Assembly: GCF_014641495.1 (NCBI RefSeq)
Contig: NZ_BMHV01000013.1
Location: 36,105 to 100,104, forward strand
From: Terasakiella brassicae
GTDB taxonomy: Bacteria; Pseudomonadota; Alphaproteobacteria; Rhodospirillales; Terasakiellaceae
DNA length: 64,000 bases
Reading direction: 5' to 3'
In this document: positions 27,926 to 38,485 of the stretch, piece after piece
Layout of the letters: each line of letters opens with the position of its first letter
Numbering within the stretch: position 1 is the first letter of the stretch
Notes under the pieces: generated by a model
The model's input: only the letters and a program-made list of their open reading frames with translations
Databases searched by the model: none
Told to the model about the DNA's origin: nothing
Made by a program: the position numbers and the translations under genes

Positions 27926-29004
27926 GACGCTTCCTTGATAAACTTTGCCGAACGTTTGCGTACTTTCCAACGCTTGTCTTTCAAGGCCGGATCAATTGGA
28001 TAAATGTTGTCGAGAAATTCTGCAACCACCCGGTCCCATGAAAAATGAAGGGCATGACTGCGACAGGCCGGAACAAGCTTGCCATAGGCTTTTTTTACCG
28101 CCTTGCTCAAATCATCGTGCAAGGCCCCAAAGGATGTCTCGCAAGCCGCCTGCTGTCCAAACACATCCAGCGGACCGGACACCGGATAGGCTGCAACAGG
28201 CACACCACACGCCAGACTTTCCGCCATCACAAGACCGAATGTATCGGTCAAACTGGGAAAGACAAAAACATCAGCTGCCGAATAACACAGGGCCAATTCC
28301 CGATCGCTGTAGGGGATATGGAATAAAACATCCGGGTATTTTTCCATCAATTCTTCGCGCAATGGGCCAGGGCCGACAACGACCTTGGAACCGGGCAAAT
28401 CCAGATCAAGAAAGGCCGGAATATTTTTTTCCACCGCCAAACGCCCGACATACATATGAATCGGACGTGGCAGATCAAAGAAATCTTTTTCCTGTGGACT
28501 AAAGGTATCGGTATCCACCCCATGCGACCATTCAAAGACATTTTCAAACCCATAACGGGCCAATTCTTTCGCCACACTATGCGATGGAGAAAAGACGCAT
28601 TTGCTCGGCCCATGAAATTTCCGCATCACATCATACAGACGATCAAGGGACAGAAACGGTAAACGTTCATGGACATATTGCGGAAACTTGGTGTGATAGG
28701 CCGTTGTAAAAGGTAATCCCTTTTTAAGACAGACCTTGCGCATCGACCAGCCGATCGGACCTTCTGTGGCAATATGGATCACATCCGGGCGCATGCGTTT
28801 CAGCATAGAACGGATTTTTCGCTGCGGAAAAACAGCCAAAGGAATTTCAGCATAACCGGGACAGGGAACCGTAATAAAATCGTTCGGAGAAATCACACTG
28901 ACCTCAAACCCGCGATCCATCAAACGTGTGCGCAATGTATCCAGCACCCGAACCACGCCGTTAATCTGCGGATGCCACGCGTCTGTAACGATCAAAATAT
29001 GCAA
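27922..29004 (-). CDS. Glycosyltransferase family 4 protein
   Basis: GT-B fold, retaining glycosyltransferase. The N-terminal acceptor domain begins HILIVTDAWHPQINGVVR, a form common to alphaproteobacterial GT4 enzymes acting on lipids or polysaccharides. The donor domain has MYVGRLAVEKN and the E-x7-E region FVFPSLTDTFGLVMAESLACGVPV. Upstream ATGs exist (29043, 29022), but a TTG at 29004 has GGGGAAAGG seven bases before it and gives the N-terminus seen in homologues. The substrate cannot be told from sequence. The 3' end overlaps fdsA by 4 bp on the opposite strand. Confidence 0.85.
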   Translation of the reverse strand: MHILIVTDAWHPQINGVVRVLDTLRTRLMDRGFEVSVISPNDFITVPCPGYAEIPLAVFPQRKIRSMLKRMRPDVIHIATEGPIGWSMRKVCLKKGLPFTTAYHTKFPQYVHERLPFLSLDRLYDVMRKFHGPSKCVFSPSHSVAKELARYGFENVFEWSHGVDTDTFSPQEKDFFDLPRPIHMYVGRLAVEKNIPAFLDLDLPGSKVVVGPGPLREELMEKYPDVLFHIPYSDRELALCYSAADVFVFPSLTDTFGLVMAESLACGVPVAAYPVSGPLDVFGQQAACETSFGALHDDLSKAVKKAYGKLVPACRSHALHFSWDRVVAEFLDNIYPIDPALKDKRWKVRKRSAKFIKEAS

Positions 29005-29100
29005 AACCGAACCTTTCCCCATCGATACAACCGATAGAGACAAACATGCAGGTCATGACATTTTGAAGACAGACGTATGATTCTTTTTCTAAAAAAAGCT

Positions 29101-29595
29101 CTAACGTGTAATTACACCATCTTTGCCGCTTAGATAACCTTCGATCAATTCGTATCCCAGCAGACGGTTTTGGTCGTAACGCCCCGGCATGCGCATCAAC
29201 CATGTTGGTTTTGCGCTGAAGCCTACGCGTTCGTAATAAGGCGCATCGCCCACCAAAACAATCGCACCATATCCGGCCTTACCAGCCAAATCGATGACTT
29301 TTAACAACATGGCCTTTCCCAGACCCAGACCATGCAATCTTGGTTCAACAGCCAGCGGCCCCAACAACAATGCATCCCCGGCATTACCAGCTTGAATATT
29401 CCACAGGCGCACGGTTCCAACCAGTTCATCCTTTAAAAAGGCGACCAGTGACAGGTCTTTGACAGGATCACGACCGATCCGAAGCTGGTGGGAAGATTTG
29501 GTTGTCCAGTTTTCCCCAAGCGCCCGTGCAACAAGTGCGAAGATTTTTTCTTCATCCACAGGACACTGCGCTTCTGTTTTTATGGTCCATTGCAT
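29101..29595 (-). CDS. GNAT family N-acetyltransferase
   Basis: A 164-aa acetyl-CoA-dependent transferase of YhbS-like type. The acetyl-CoA pyrophosphate loop LGLGKAML follows LLGPLAVEPRLHG, and the terminal APYYERVGF motif is typical. Substrate unknown. It lies between the glycosyltransferase and norF on the same strand with 83 bp to norF; membership of the nor operon is possible but unsupported by function. Confidence 0.88.
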   Translation of the reverse strand: MQWTIKTEAQCPVDEEKIFALVARALGENWTTKSSHQLRIGRDPVKDLSLVAFLKDELVGTVRLWNIQAGNAGDALLLGPLAVEPRLHGLGLGKAMLLKVIDLAGKAGYGAIVLVGDAPYYERVGFSAKPTWLMRMPGRYDQNRLLGYELIEGYLSGKDGVITR

Positions 29596-29678
29596 AATGT
29601 CCCATAGCAGTAAGCCACGGAAGCGCCAAGCCTTTTTCTATTAAATACAGAAAAAGGCCTGACAGAAAGAAACAACCG

Positions 29679-29942
29679 TTAAATTTTAAACGCGGTCATG
29701 GCGAACAGAACAACAGCCAAACCGATCAAAAAGGCTGTAAATCCACCACGCCACCCGGGGCTGGAAGACCTGAGATCAAGAAAATGGCGCAAGATACCTT
29801 CGGCTTTTAAAACACTAAAGCCAAACAACAGGGCCAATGCCAGAACGGAAAGATGCGGCACATCACTGCCGGCCTGCCCGCTGATCATGGACAAAATAGT
29901 CAAACCAACCAGCACGACCCAGACAATAAATAAGCGTGTCAT
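29679..29942 (-). CDS. norF: NorF-like small membrane protein (cytochrome oxidase subunit IV family)
   Basis: An 87-aa protein with three predicted membrane helices (about residues 3-20, 28-46 and 65-85), placed directly after norE as norF is in other alphaproteobacteria; NorE and NorF are needed for full NO reductase activity there. The frame is open upstream to 30017, but the ATG at 29942 with GAGG nine bases before it gives the family length and lies 5 bp after the norE stop. Confidence 0.8.
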   Translation of the reverse strand: MTRLFIVWVVLVGLTILSMISGQAGSDVPHLSVLALALLFGFSVLKAEGILRHFLDLRSSSPGWRGGFTAFLIGLAVVLFAMTAFKI

Positions 29943-29947
29943 TTTTT

Positions 29948-30505
29948 CTACCTCGCCAAATAAACCAGCGGATACAACAGCACCCAGATTAAATCGACCA
30001 TATGCCAGAACGCACAAACCGTTTCCAAAACATCACGGCGTGGCTTCCAAATCCCGATTCCCAACAAAATCATGCCGAAAATAACATGCAAAAAATGAAA
30101 ACCCGTCATCAGGAAAAACAACGTAAAGAACGTGTCGGTTTCAATGCCGATGCCATGATCGAACTTGTCACCATATTCGATCATTTTGATCACGCCGAAG
30201 ACACCGCCTAAGGCAATCGCACCTGCCAACAATCCACGCGCGCGCTGTATCGATTTTGTTTCCACGGCAACGGCACATAAAAACCCGCTTGTGATCAGCA
30301 CAATCGTGTTCACCCCACCATAGACACCGTCCAGCAAGGCTTGTGATTGACCAAAGCCAACCGGGTCCAGCATACGCGAGACCCCAAAGCTCAGGAAGAA
30401 TGCACCGAACACCAACAATTCACTGATGATCAGAATCCACATCATCGGGTTGCCCGGCAGGTCGTCTAGTGCCCCCCAGCCACCACGTTCTTCAACTTGT
30501 TCCAT
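29948..30505 (-). CDS. norE: NorE, cytochrome c oxidase subunit III-like
   Basis: A 185-aa integral membrane protein of the COX3 family with five predicted helices. GNPMMWILIISELLVFGAFF opens the first, FLMTGFHFLHVIFGMILLG and the terminal CAFWHMVDLIWVLLYPLVYL are COX3/NorE signatures. It supports NO reductase activity or assembly and has no metal centre itself. It abuts norD (next gene boundary without a gap), so translation is coupled. Confidence 0.9.
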   Translation of the reverse strand: MEQVEERGGWGALDDLPGNPMMWILIISELLVFGAFFLSFGVSRMLDPVGFGQSQALLDGVYGGVNTIVLITSGFLCAVAVETKSIQRARGLLAGAIALGGVFGVIKMIEYGDKFDHGIGIETDTFFTLFFLMTGFHFLHVIFGMILLGIGIWKPRRDVLETVCAFWHMVDLIWVLLYPLVYLAR

Positions 30506-32434
30506 CTATGAACCCTTTACCAACTGGCGATAAATTTTCGGTAAGGCCGTCGACAATTTGGCGACATGCCCGACAATTTGATAAGACCCCCGCCCAAAAA
30601 TATAAGGGAAATAATCTTGTGCTTTTTGGTCTACCGTCACCCCGAAAACGCTCAATCCCATTTGTCGACATTCTTGTACGGCCTTGCGGCTATCTTCGAT
30701 ACCGTAACGGCCTTCGTAATGATCGACATCGTTGGGTTTCCCATCGGTAATCACCAACAACAATTTTTGTCGGTTGGGACGTTCTGCCAAATCTTCTGCC
30801 GCCGCCCGCAACGCCGCCCCAATACGGGTATAATATCCCGGTTTTAGGGCTGAAATCCGGCGTTGCACTTGTGGGCCGAAGGCTTCATCGAAACTTTTGA
30901 GACAATCCACCCGGACATAATCGCGTTTGCGCGATGTAAAGGTATTGATCGCAAAATCATCCCCACACGCCGCCAGACCATTGCCTAAAATGGTCAGGGC
31001 TTCTTTTTCCACGTCAATCACCCGGTGATTATCCAGCCAGCTATCGGTTGAAAGCGAGACATCCACCAGCAAGGAAATTGCCAGATCACGCGTTTGCATG
31101 CGACTGGATAAATAAAGGCGGTTACTGGACCGTCCACTGGCCTGAATATCGGCACGTGCGCGCACAACCGCTTCAAGGTCCAGTTCTTCCCCATCAGGTT
31201 GGGCGTGCAGAACCTCGCGTTTGGCTTGCAAGGCCTCGAATTGGCGCTTCACCCGGCGAATACGCCGTCTGGCGGCTTCATCCGGTGTCCAGTCTTCGCC
31301 TTCTTCCAAACCGGTGCGGATGAGAACACGGCAATGGTCCTGTAAATAAATGCCTTTACGATAATGCCATTCCGGCAAGACCTTTTCCCCGGTCAGGCGG
31401 GTTTCATCCACCTCATCCCCGGGCAGGTCCAGATCCATTTTGATCTTGGTTGCCGCCTTTTTGTCATGTTCACTGACGGTGACCCGTTCCAGATCGTCAA
31501 TCGCCTTGACCGCTTCGTCTTCTTCTTCGTCTTCCACATTGCGGTTCACGTTCAACATATCGGCAATGGACATGATCTTGTCGTAAATGTGCAAAAAGAA
31601 TCCATCATCACGGTTGGCCTGATCCAGTTCGCGGCGTTGTGAACGCAGCTTGCGATCGGTCGCCTGCTTGCGCGACATATCGCCGCCCATTTCCTGATCG
31701 CCTTTTTTAACGTTGGACATCTCGCGTTCAAGAATTTCACCCCATAACGGGACAGGCAAAAACGGCTTATATTGCAAAACCTCGTCATCCGGCAATGCAC
31801 CGTCTTCAAAGATATAGGCCATTGCCGAATTTTCGGGTTTTTCCCCACCCAACAAATAAAGAACGATATCTTCAACCATGTTTTCCAGAGGTGGCAGGCC
31901 TTTTTTCGGGCGCATCATACGCAACCCATAAGACAGACGCGTCCAGATCGGACGAATGCCGGGTAATTCCTGCAAGACAGAAAGCTGGACTTCATAGACC
32001 CGTTTTAAAAACATCAAGTCACGATGAAAGGCATTGTCCGTTTCTTCCAGCTTTTCATCGGGACTTGCGGCAAAAAAGGCCGATAACCAATAGAAAAGTT
32101 CTTTGTTCAACTGCTTTTCGGGGAAAATATCCAGCTCGATCGGCAGCATTAATGTATGCCCGTCAAGTGTCGGGCGAATCGTTCGTTCTTCCCCCATCCC
32201 CAAACGTTGACGGAACGACAGTCGGTGGTGCGATGTTTCATTCTTTGCCGCTGCGATTTCCACACCCTTGGCGCCGCCAAGACCCCGGAAAAAGACGCCA
32301 AGGGACGCGCGCACCTGATCCAGTGTCACCGCTGCCTCGGGGTGGGACCCATAACTGGCCACCCCGTTGCTGATGATCCTGTGCCAATGCGAGCCGACAA
32401 ATTCCTCGACCTCTATGACCTCCATCCAACTCAT
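30506..32434 (-). CDS. norD: NorD, von Willebrand factor A domain NO reductase activation protein
   Basis: Cytosolic 642-aa protein needed with NorQ to mature NorBC, probably by inserting the non-haem iron; NorQ/NorD pairs resemble other MoxR-VWA insertases. The C-terminal VWA domain (about residues 440-640) has a complete MIDAS motif DVSLSTDS and the later TDGKPND. The N-terminal two thirds are charged and contain an acidic stretch (EDEEEDEAVKA). Six bp from norQ. Confidence 0.93.
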   Translation of the reverse strand: MSWMEVIEVEEFVGSHWHRIISNGVASYGSHPEAAVTLDQVRASLGVFFRGLGGAKGVEIAAAKNETSHHRLSFRQRLGMGEERTIRPTLDGHTLMLPIELDIFPEKQLNKELFYWLSAFFAASPDEKLEETDNAFHRDLMFLKRVYEVQLSVLQELPGIRPIWTRLSYGLRMMRPKKGLPPLENMVEDIVLYLLGGEKPENSAMAYIFEDGALPDDEVLQYKPFLPVPLWGEILEREMSNVKKGDQEMGGDMSRKQATDRKLRSQRRELDQANRDDGFFLHIYDKIMSIADMLNVNRNVEDEEEDEAVKAIDDLERVTVSEHDKKAATKIKMDLDLPGDEVDETRLTGEKVLPEWHYRKGIYLQDHCRVLIRTGLEEGEDWTPDEAARRRIRRVKRQFEALQAKREVLHAQPDGEELDLEAVVRARADIQASGRSSNRLYLSSRMQTRDLAISLLVDVSLSTDSWLDNHRVIDVEKEALTILGNGLAACGDDFAINTFTSRKRDYVRVDCLKSFDEAFGPQVQRRISALKPGYYTRIGAALRAAAEDLAERPNRQKLLLVITDGKPNDVDHYEGRYGIEDSRKAVQECRQMGLSVFGVTVDQKAQDYFPYIFGRGSYQIVGHVAKLSTALPKIYRQLVKGS

Positions 32435-32440
32435 GTTCTT

Positions 32441-33223
32441 TTATCCGAATGTGACGCGAACGACTTCCAACAAGCCTTCCTTCACGTCGGGTTCATCGGT
32501 CAGCGGTTCAATCATCGCATGTAAAACCGCAGCATCAACCGTCATGCCTGCTTTAATCAGGCTTGCGCAATAAACGATCAAACGTGTGGACACCCCTTCT
32601 TCAAGGTCCTGACCTTTCATTTCACGTAATTTATTGGCCAAACGAACAAGCGGACGTACGCGATCTTCTTCCAGACCACTTTCACCCGCGATAATCTTTG
32701 TTTCCAGTTCCAGTTCCGGGAAGTCAAACTCGACCCCGAGAAAACGCTGACGCGTACTGGGTTTCAAGGATTTCATCACATTCTGGTAACCGGGGTTGTA
32801 AGAAACAACCAGCATGAAATTATCCGGTGCCACCAATTCTTCACCAGTACGATCCAGCGGCAAAACACGACGATCATCCGTCAACGGGTGCAAAACAACC
32901 GTTACGTCTTTGCGTGCCTCCACGACTTCATCCAGATAACAAATCCCACCTTCACGCACGGCACGGGTCAAAGGACCATCTGTCCAAACCGTGTCACCGC
33001 CTTTAAGCAGGTAACGACCCGTTAAATCCGCCGCCGTTAAATCATCATGGCAAGAGACTGTATAGAGCGGCAAACCGAGTCGCGCCGCCATATGGCTGAC
33101 GAAACGGGTTTTCCCGCACCCGGTCGGCCCTTTAAGTAACAAGGGGAGCTTATTCTTAAATGCCTGCTCAAACAGGGTACATTCATTGGATGCTTCGACG
33201 TAATGAGGGATGGATTTTGTCAT
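32441..33223 (-). CDS. norQ: NorQ, MoxR/CbbQ-type AAA+ ATPase
   Basis: AAA+ ATPase partnering NorD in NO reductase activation. Walker A GPTGCGKTRF, Walker B CYLDEV and the sensor/NPGYQN region are clear; NirQ/NorQ/CbbQ C-terminal domain follows. The ATG at 33223 gives the family start (IPHYVEASNECTLFEQA). An upstream ATG at 33250 with GGA five bases before is also possible and would add nine residues. A hairpin with a T-tract lies just upstream, between norB and this gene. Confidence 0.92.
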   Translation of the reverse strand: MTKSIPHYVEASNECTLFEQAFKNKLPLLLKGPTGCGKTRFVSHMAARLGLPLYTVSCHDDLTAADLTGRYLLKGGDTVWTDGPLTRAVREGGICYLDEVVEARKDVTVVLHPLTDDRRVLPLDRTGEELVAPDNFMLVVSYNPGYQNVMKSLKPSTRQRFLGVEFDFPELELETKIIAGESGLEEDRVRPLVRLANKLREMKGQDLEEGVSTRLIVYCASLIKAGMTVDAAVLHAMIEPLTDEPDVKEGLLEVVRVTFG

Positions 33224-33253
33224 GATATTAGCTTTTTCTATTGTTAACATTTT

Positions 33254-33298
33254 TCCAAAAAGAAGGGCTATAAGGTTGATAAAACAACCCTATAGCCC
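33254..33298 (-). terminator. Hairpin with T-tract between norB and norQ
   Basis: Arms 33265-33278 and 33285-33298 pair at 13 of 14 positions (GGGCTATA and GGTTG blocks) around a 6-nt loop. Read on the minus strand the stem is followed by TTCTTTTT. This is an intrinsic-terminator shape inside the nor operon, likely giving partial termination or protecting the norCB message so that structural subunits are made in excess over NorQDEF. Confidence 0.65.
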
Positions 33299-33325
33299 CC
33301 CATTTACCTTAAGAGAATGGCAGAA

Positions 33326-34666
<1,341 letters not shown>

Positions 34667-35116
34667 TTAGCCCGCGTCATTCGGCGGCCAGTTTTGGGTA
34701 TTGATTTCACTGGTCCATTTGAAAAATTCAACCAGCCCGTCCAGTTCTTCTTCCGTCAAGTTAAACTGCGGCATTTGGCGGCGGCCTTCAACACCTGTAG
34801 GCATGGCTTTCATCCATTCTTTGATGAAATCGGCTGCCCCTTCGGCATCGTCACGTCCACCACGACGAACCCAAACGTTACCCAGTTCCGGTGCGAAATA
34901 AGCGCCTTCACCAAGCAAGCTGTGACAGTTAACACAAGAATGCCGTTCCCAAACCTCTTTCCCAAGGGCGACTTTCTCATTCAGATTTTCCGGTTTGGAG
35001 GATTCGTCAACAAACATAACAGATTGGACGACCAACAAAGTGAAAATCGCAAAGAAGAAAATTGTTCCCCCGAAGAAAATGTTTCGAGCCGCACTAATCG
35101 TTAAGCGGTCTTTCAT
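34667..35116 (-). CDS. norC: Nitric oxide reductase small subunit (cytochrome c, NorC)
   Basis: Membrane-anchored c-type cytochrome that feeds electrons to NorB. One N-terminal helix (about residues 12-34) is followed by a periplasmic cytochrome c domain with the haem site CVNCH and the axial methionine region RRQMPQFNLTEEE. Length 149 aa. The ATG at 35116 has GGAG six bases upstream and is preferred to the upstream in-frame starts. First gene of norCBQDEF; a Fnr-type box lies about 100 bp upstream. Confidence 0.95.
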   Translation of the reverse strand: MKDRLTISAARNIFFGGTIFFFAIFTLLVVQSVMFVDESSKPENLNEKVALGKEVWERHSCVNCHSLLGEGAYFAPELGNVWVRRGGRDDAEGAADFIKEWMKAMPTGVEGRRQMPQFNLTEEELDGLVEFFKWTSEINTQNWPPNDAG

Positions 35117-35181
35117 TTTAATCTCCATCAAACACAATATGGCGGAAGCGCCCCCTCAGGTACAACTTCAACCTATGCTGA

Positions 35182-35187
35182 AATCTA
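35182..35187 (-). promoter_or_regulatory. Candidate -10 element of norC promoter
   Basis: On the minus strand this reads TAGATT. It lies about 32 bp from the centre of the Fnr-type box at 35210-35223, so a start site near 35175 would put the box at about -41.5, the class II activator position. Confidence 0.4.
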
Positions 35188-35209
35188 GACAAGCCTGCCT
35201 GATAGGTAA

Positions 35210-35223
35210 TTGAGGTTGGTCAA
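35210..35223. promoter_or_regulatory. Fnr/NnrR-type box upstream of norC
   Basis: TTGAGGTTGGTCAA fits TTGA-N6-TCAA, the site of Crp/Fnr-family regulators (FNR, DNR, NnrR) that switch on nor genes under low oxygen and NO. An overlapping 8-bp inverted repeat, TGGTCAAA at 35217-35224 with TTTGACCA at 35235-35242, may bind a second dimer. The gap is shared with the divergent histidine kinase, which might also be controlled. Confidence 0.65.
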
Positions 35224-35333
35224 AACTCACATCGTTTGACCATTTAAAGCAAGATAAACACTATCTTTTCGTTTTATCCTCCCCTATCATCTTTATAAAA
35301 ATCACGTTCGTTACTCAGAGACACGTTCACAAG

Positions 35334-37712
35334 ATGGCTTCGTATTTGAAAAAAGGAAATAAAATCGGGAAAAAGCTGATGACGCTTATCATTGCGTTCA
35401 GCTCTTTGATTACCTTTTTCATAACGGCAGTACAGTTGTTCTTGGATTATACCGAGCAACGCAATGATCTGGACGTCACACTTAACAGCGTCACCGTTAA
35501 TGTACCGACAATTTCAGGTAGTGTCTGGAGCTTCGACGAGGAACAGATTCTTTTATCGTTGGAAGGCTTGGTCAACCTGCGCAATATCGAACATGTGGTC
35601 GTCAAAACCGAAAATGGAAAAAGCGCCTGGCAAGCCGGTGCCCAAAGATCCGAACATGTGATCGAACGCACCTATCCCCTGATTTATGATAAACGCGGTG
35701 AACAGGTAAACATTGGGAGCCTCAATGTTGTTGCCAGCCTTGATCAAATTTACGAGCGCGTTTTTTCAAAGGCACTCGGCATTTTATTCAGCAACGGTGT
35801 CAAAACCTTCTTTGTCGCCCTGTTTATGTTTGCCATCTTCTATCGTCTGGTTGCGCGCAGGTTAGGCGCCCTTGCTGAAAAAGTAGAGAGCATCACACAG
35901 GAACTGGCGCAATCGGATATTGACGGGCTTTACGAACACGACCCCAAAGATGATGAAATTCAGTCTCTGCGCAAAAGCTTTGACCATATGGGCGACAAAC
36001 TGCGCGCAACATTCAACACATTGGCCGAGACCAATAAAAGTCTGCAGCATGCCTACGAAGAAGTTCAGACCATCAATTCCCAGCTTGAATTGCGCGTCCA
36101 TGAACGCACCCAACACCTAAGCCAAGAAATCGTCGAACGCGAATATGTTCAACAATCCCTCAAAAACAGCGAACAACGCTTGCGCGACATCGCAGAATCG
36201 GCCTCAGACTGGTTTTGGGAAACGGGCGAGGATCACCATTTCACTTATGTATCCGGTCGTTGCTATGAAGTCACCGGTCTTTCGCAAGAAGATATTCTGG
36301 GCAAGCAGCGCCATGCCCTTGCGGCTTATCTCTCGCCGGATTATGAACGTGATATATGGCAGGCCTATGACGAAATCCTCCGCAATGAATTGCCGCTTGA
36401 AGATTTCCGCTATCGTTTAAAAACCCGCAACGGACAGATTCGCGTGATTGAGCTCAGCGGGCGCCCCTACTATGACACCAACGATCAATTTATGGGATAT
36501 CGTGGTGCGGCGCGTGACGTGACCGATCAGGTTCACTATCAGGAACAACTGCAAAAAGCCAAAGAAAAGGCCGATGTCGCCAGCAAGGCGAAAAGTGAAT
36601 TCATCTCCAGCATGAGCCATGAATTGCGCACCCCGCTCAACGGTATTCTTGGCTTTGCACAGCTTTTAGTTATGAACCCGAAAAAGGCCCTTGATAAACA
36701 GCAGGCTCTTTATGTTGATCAAATTCTCGGGGCCAGCAATCATTTGCTGACCCTGATTAATGAGATCCTCGACCTTTCAAAAGTGGAAGCCGGAAAAATC
36801 AACCTTGATATGGAAGTGATTTCCCCCATTGAGACCATAAACGACAATATCGATTTGTTGGAAGCCGCCGCCCGTGACTACGAGGTCACTATTTCCACAA
36901 ACTACGATAACGTCCCGGCAGACGTACAAATCATTGCAGACGTGACACGGTTCAGTCAGGTTCTGATGAATTTATGCTTTAATGCGATTAAATATAACCG
37001 TCCGCAAGGCCGCGTGGAAATATCGCTCTGCGTTGAAAAGAAACGTTGGTTGCGCATCAATGTGAGCGACACCGGTAACGGGTTGACCCCCGACCAGATC
37101 AATCAGCTTTTCACCCCCTTTAATCGTCTGGGGGCAGAGACCACGGATACAGAAGGAACGGGTGTCGGCCTGTCCATTTCCCAAAAACTGGTTCATTTGA
37201 TGCAGGGGCAAATCGGTGTTGAAAGTACCCCCGGTGTCGGCAGTACATTCTGGTTTGAATTTGAAGTCGTTCAAGCCAGCCCCGTTCAGCATCAAGAAAC
37301 CACGACCGCATTTTCCCTGAACAATCAAAAACTGGAACTCCTGCCTTGCCGAGTTCTGTATGTGGAAGACAATCCTGAAAACATGATGCTGGTCAGAGAA
37401 ATCTTCGACAAATTCGACCATGCGGAACTTTTGGAAGCTCAGACAGCCGAAGAAGGTCTTGAGCTGGCATCCACAAACCAGCTTGACCTTATTCTGATGG
37501 ACCTGAACCTGCCCGGTATGGATGGGTTCAAGGCCTTGAATATTTTGAAACAACAAGAAGAAACAAAAGACATTCCTGTCTTTGCCCTCAGTGCCAATGT
37601 TCATCCGGAAACCATCCGGCGCGGCATAGAAGAGGGTTTCCAAAGTTTCCTGACCAAGCCTGTAGATATAGTAGCCTTGATTAAAACGGTTAACTCAGTC
37701 CTGAACGGATAG
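35334..37712 (+). CDS. Hybrid sensor histidine kinase (HAMP-PAS-HisKA-HATPase-REC)
   Basis: Membrane sensor kinase, 792 aa. TM1 (about 15-37), a periplasmic sensor region of about 115 residues without recognised fold, TM2 (about 152-170), HAMP and coiled coil (to about 280), a PAS/PAC unit (about 285-400, SDWFWETGEDHHFTYVSGRC), HisKA with phospho-histidine H429 in MSHELRTPL, a HATPase domain (DTGNGLT, GTGVGLSIS) and a C-terminal receiver with D723 in LMDLNLPGMDG. The next gene, 17 bp downstream, encodes a periplasmic binding protein that could present a ligand to it. It is divergent from norC. Signal and output are unknown. Confidence 0.92.
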   Translation: MASYLKKGNKIGKKLMTLIIAFSSLITFFITAVQLFLDYTEQRNDLDVTLNSVTVNVPTISGSVWSFDEEQILLSLEGLVNLRNIEHVVVKTENGKSAWQAGAQRSEHVIERTYPLIYDKRGEQVNIGSLNVVASLDQIYERVFSKALGILFSNGVKTFFVALFMFAIFYRLVARRLGALAEKVESITQELAQSDIDGLYEHDPKDDEIQSLRKSFDHMGDKLRATFNTLAETNKSLQHAYEEVQTINSQLELRVHERTQHLSQEIVEREYVQQSLKNSEQRLRDIAESASDWFWETGEDHHFTYVSGRCYEVTGLSQEDILGKQRHALAAYLSPDYERDIWQAYDEILRNELPLEDFRYRLKTRNGQIRVIELSGRPYYDTNDQFMGYRGAARDVTDQVHYQEQLQKAKEKADVASKAKSEFISSMSHELRTPLNGILGFAQLLVMNPKKALDKQQALYVDQILGASNHLLTLINEILDLSKVEAGKINLDMEVISPIETINDNIDLLEAAARDYEVTISTNYDNVPADVQIIADVTRFSQVLMNLCFNAIKYNRPQGRVEISLCVEKKRWLRINVSDTGNGLTPDQINQLFTPFNRLGAETTDTEGTGVGLSISQKLVHLMQGQIGVESTPGVGSTFWFEFEVVQASPVQHQETTTAFSLNNQKLELLPCRVLYVEDNPENMMLVREIFDKFDHAELLEAQTAEEGLELASTNQLDLILMDLNLPGMDGFKALNILKQQEETKDIPVFALSANVHPETIRRGIEEGFQSFLTKPVDIVALIKTVNSVLNG

Positions 37713-37729
37713 AGGGGAGAGAAACTACA

Positions 37730-38485
37730 ATGTTGTTTTTAAGGTTGATCCTGATCGCTTCATTTTGCAACGCAATCGTCTGGCTGGATGCACAAGCCGC
37801 ACCGGAAGAAATTGAATATGCCTACCCGGATATTTCCGTTTGGACGACACAACGTGATGCCGATGGAAAATTGAAAAACCCATTGGTCCGCCTTGCCCAA
37901 CCTTTATTTGAAAAAGCCGGCATCCCGTGGCATGCCAAGGATTACCCTGCCAAACGTATGTTTGCGAACCTGCGTGAAGGGGTGTCCAAATTTTCCATGC
38001 TGGTCAATGCACCGTCCATTTTGCGGGACTGTTGCCTGGTGAGCAAAGACCCGGTTGCGGTCGTTGAAATTCGTGTTTTTCATAGAAAGGGCACACCGGC
38101 GATCACCTCAATGGAAGAACTGAATGGAAAAAGTGTCATTACAATCCGGGGATATAGTTACGCCGGGGTGCTGAAATACATTCAACAAAAAGAAAATAAA
38201 ATTGAAAACTACCCCGCCCCCAATCACGCGGCGGCTTTTTCCATGTTTGCAAATGGTCGTGCGGATTACGTTTTGGATTACGCCTTCCCCGCCGCAGAAA
38301 TTCTTGAAAAGTCCCCGATTGAAAATATTGCCTTTAGCACGTTAAAAAAGACCAACGTCTATTTGATTTTACATAAAAGCTACCCGGATGCGGAAAATGT
38401 TATGGCACGACTGGAAGCAATTGCCAAAACATTGGATAAAGAAGAATTTCTGAATGCCCCGGATATAGCACCCGTTATGAATTAA
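37730..38485 (+). CDS. Periplasmic substrate-binding-like protein (SBP family 3 type)
   Basis: 251 aa with a signal peptide (about residues 1-23, cleavage near AQA-AP) and the two-lobed fold expected of extracellular solute-binding proteins of the amino-acid type (MEELNGKSVITIRGYSYAG hinge, ANGRADYVLDY). No permease or ATPase gene is nearby, so a transport role is unlikely here. Adjacency to a hybrid sensor kinase suggests a sensory accessory. Its end overlaps the convergent GlxA-type gene by 11 bp. Confidence 0.75.
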   Translation: MLFLRLILIASFCNAIVWLDAQAAPEEIEYAYPDISVWTTQRDADGKLKNPLVRLAQPLFEKAGIPWHAKDYPAKRMFANLREGVSKFSMLVNAPSILRDCCLVSKDPVAVVEIRVFHRKGTPAITSMEELNGKSVITIRGYSYAGVLKYIQQKENKIENYPAPNHAAAFSMFANGRADYVLDYAFPAAEILEKSPIENIAFSTLKKTNVYLILHKSYPDAENVMARLEAIAKTLDKEEFLNAPDIAPVMN

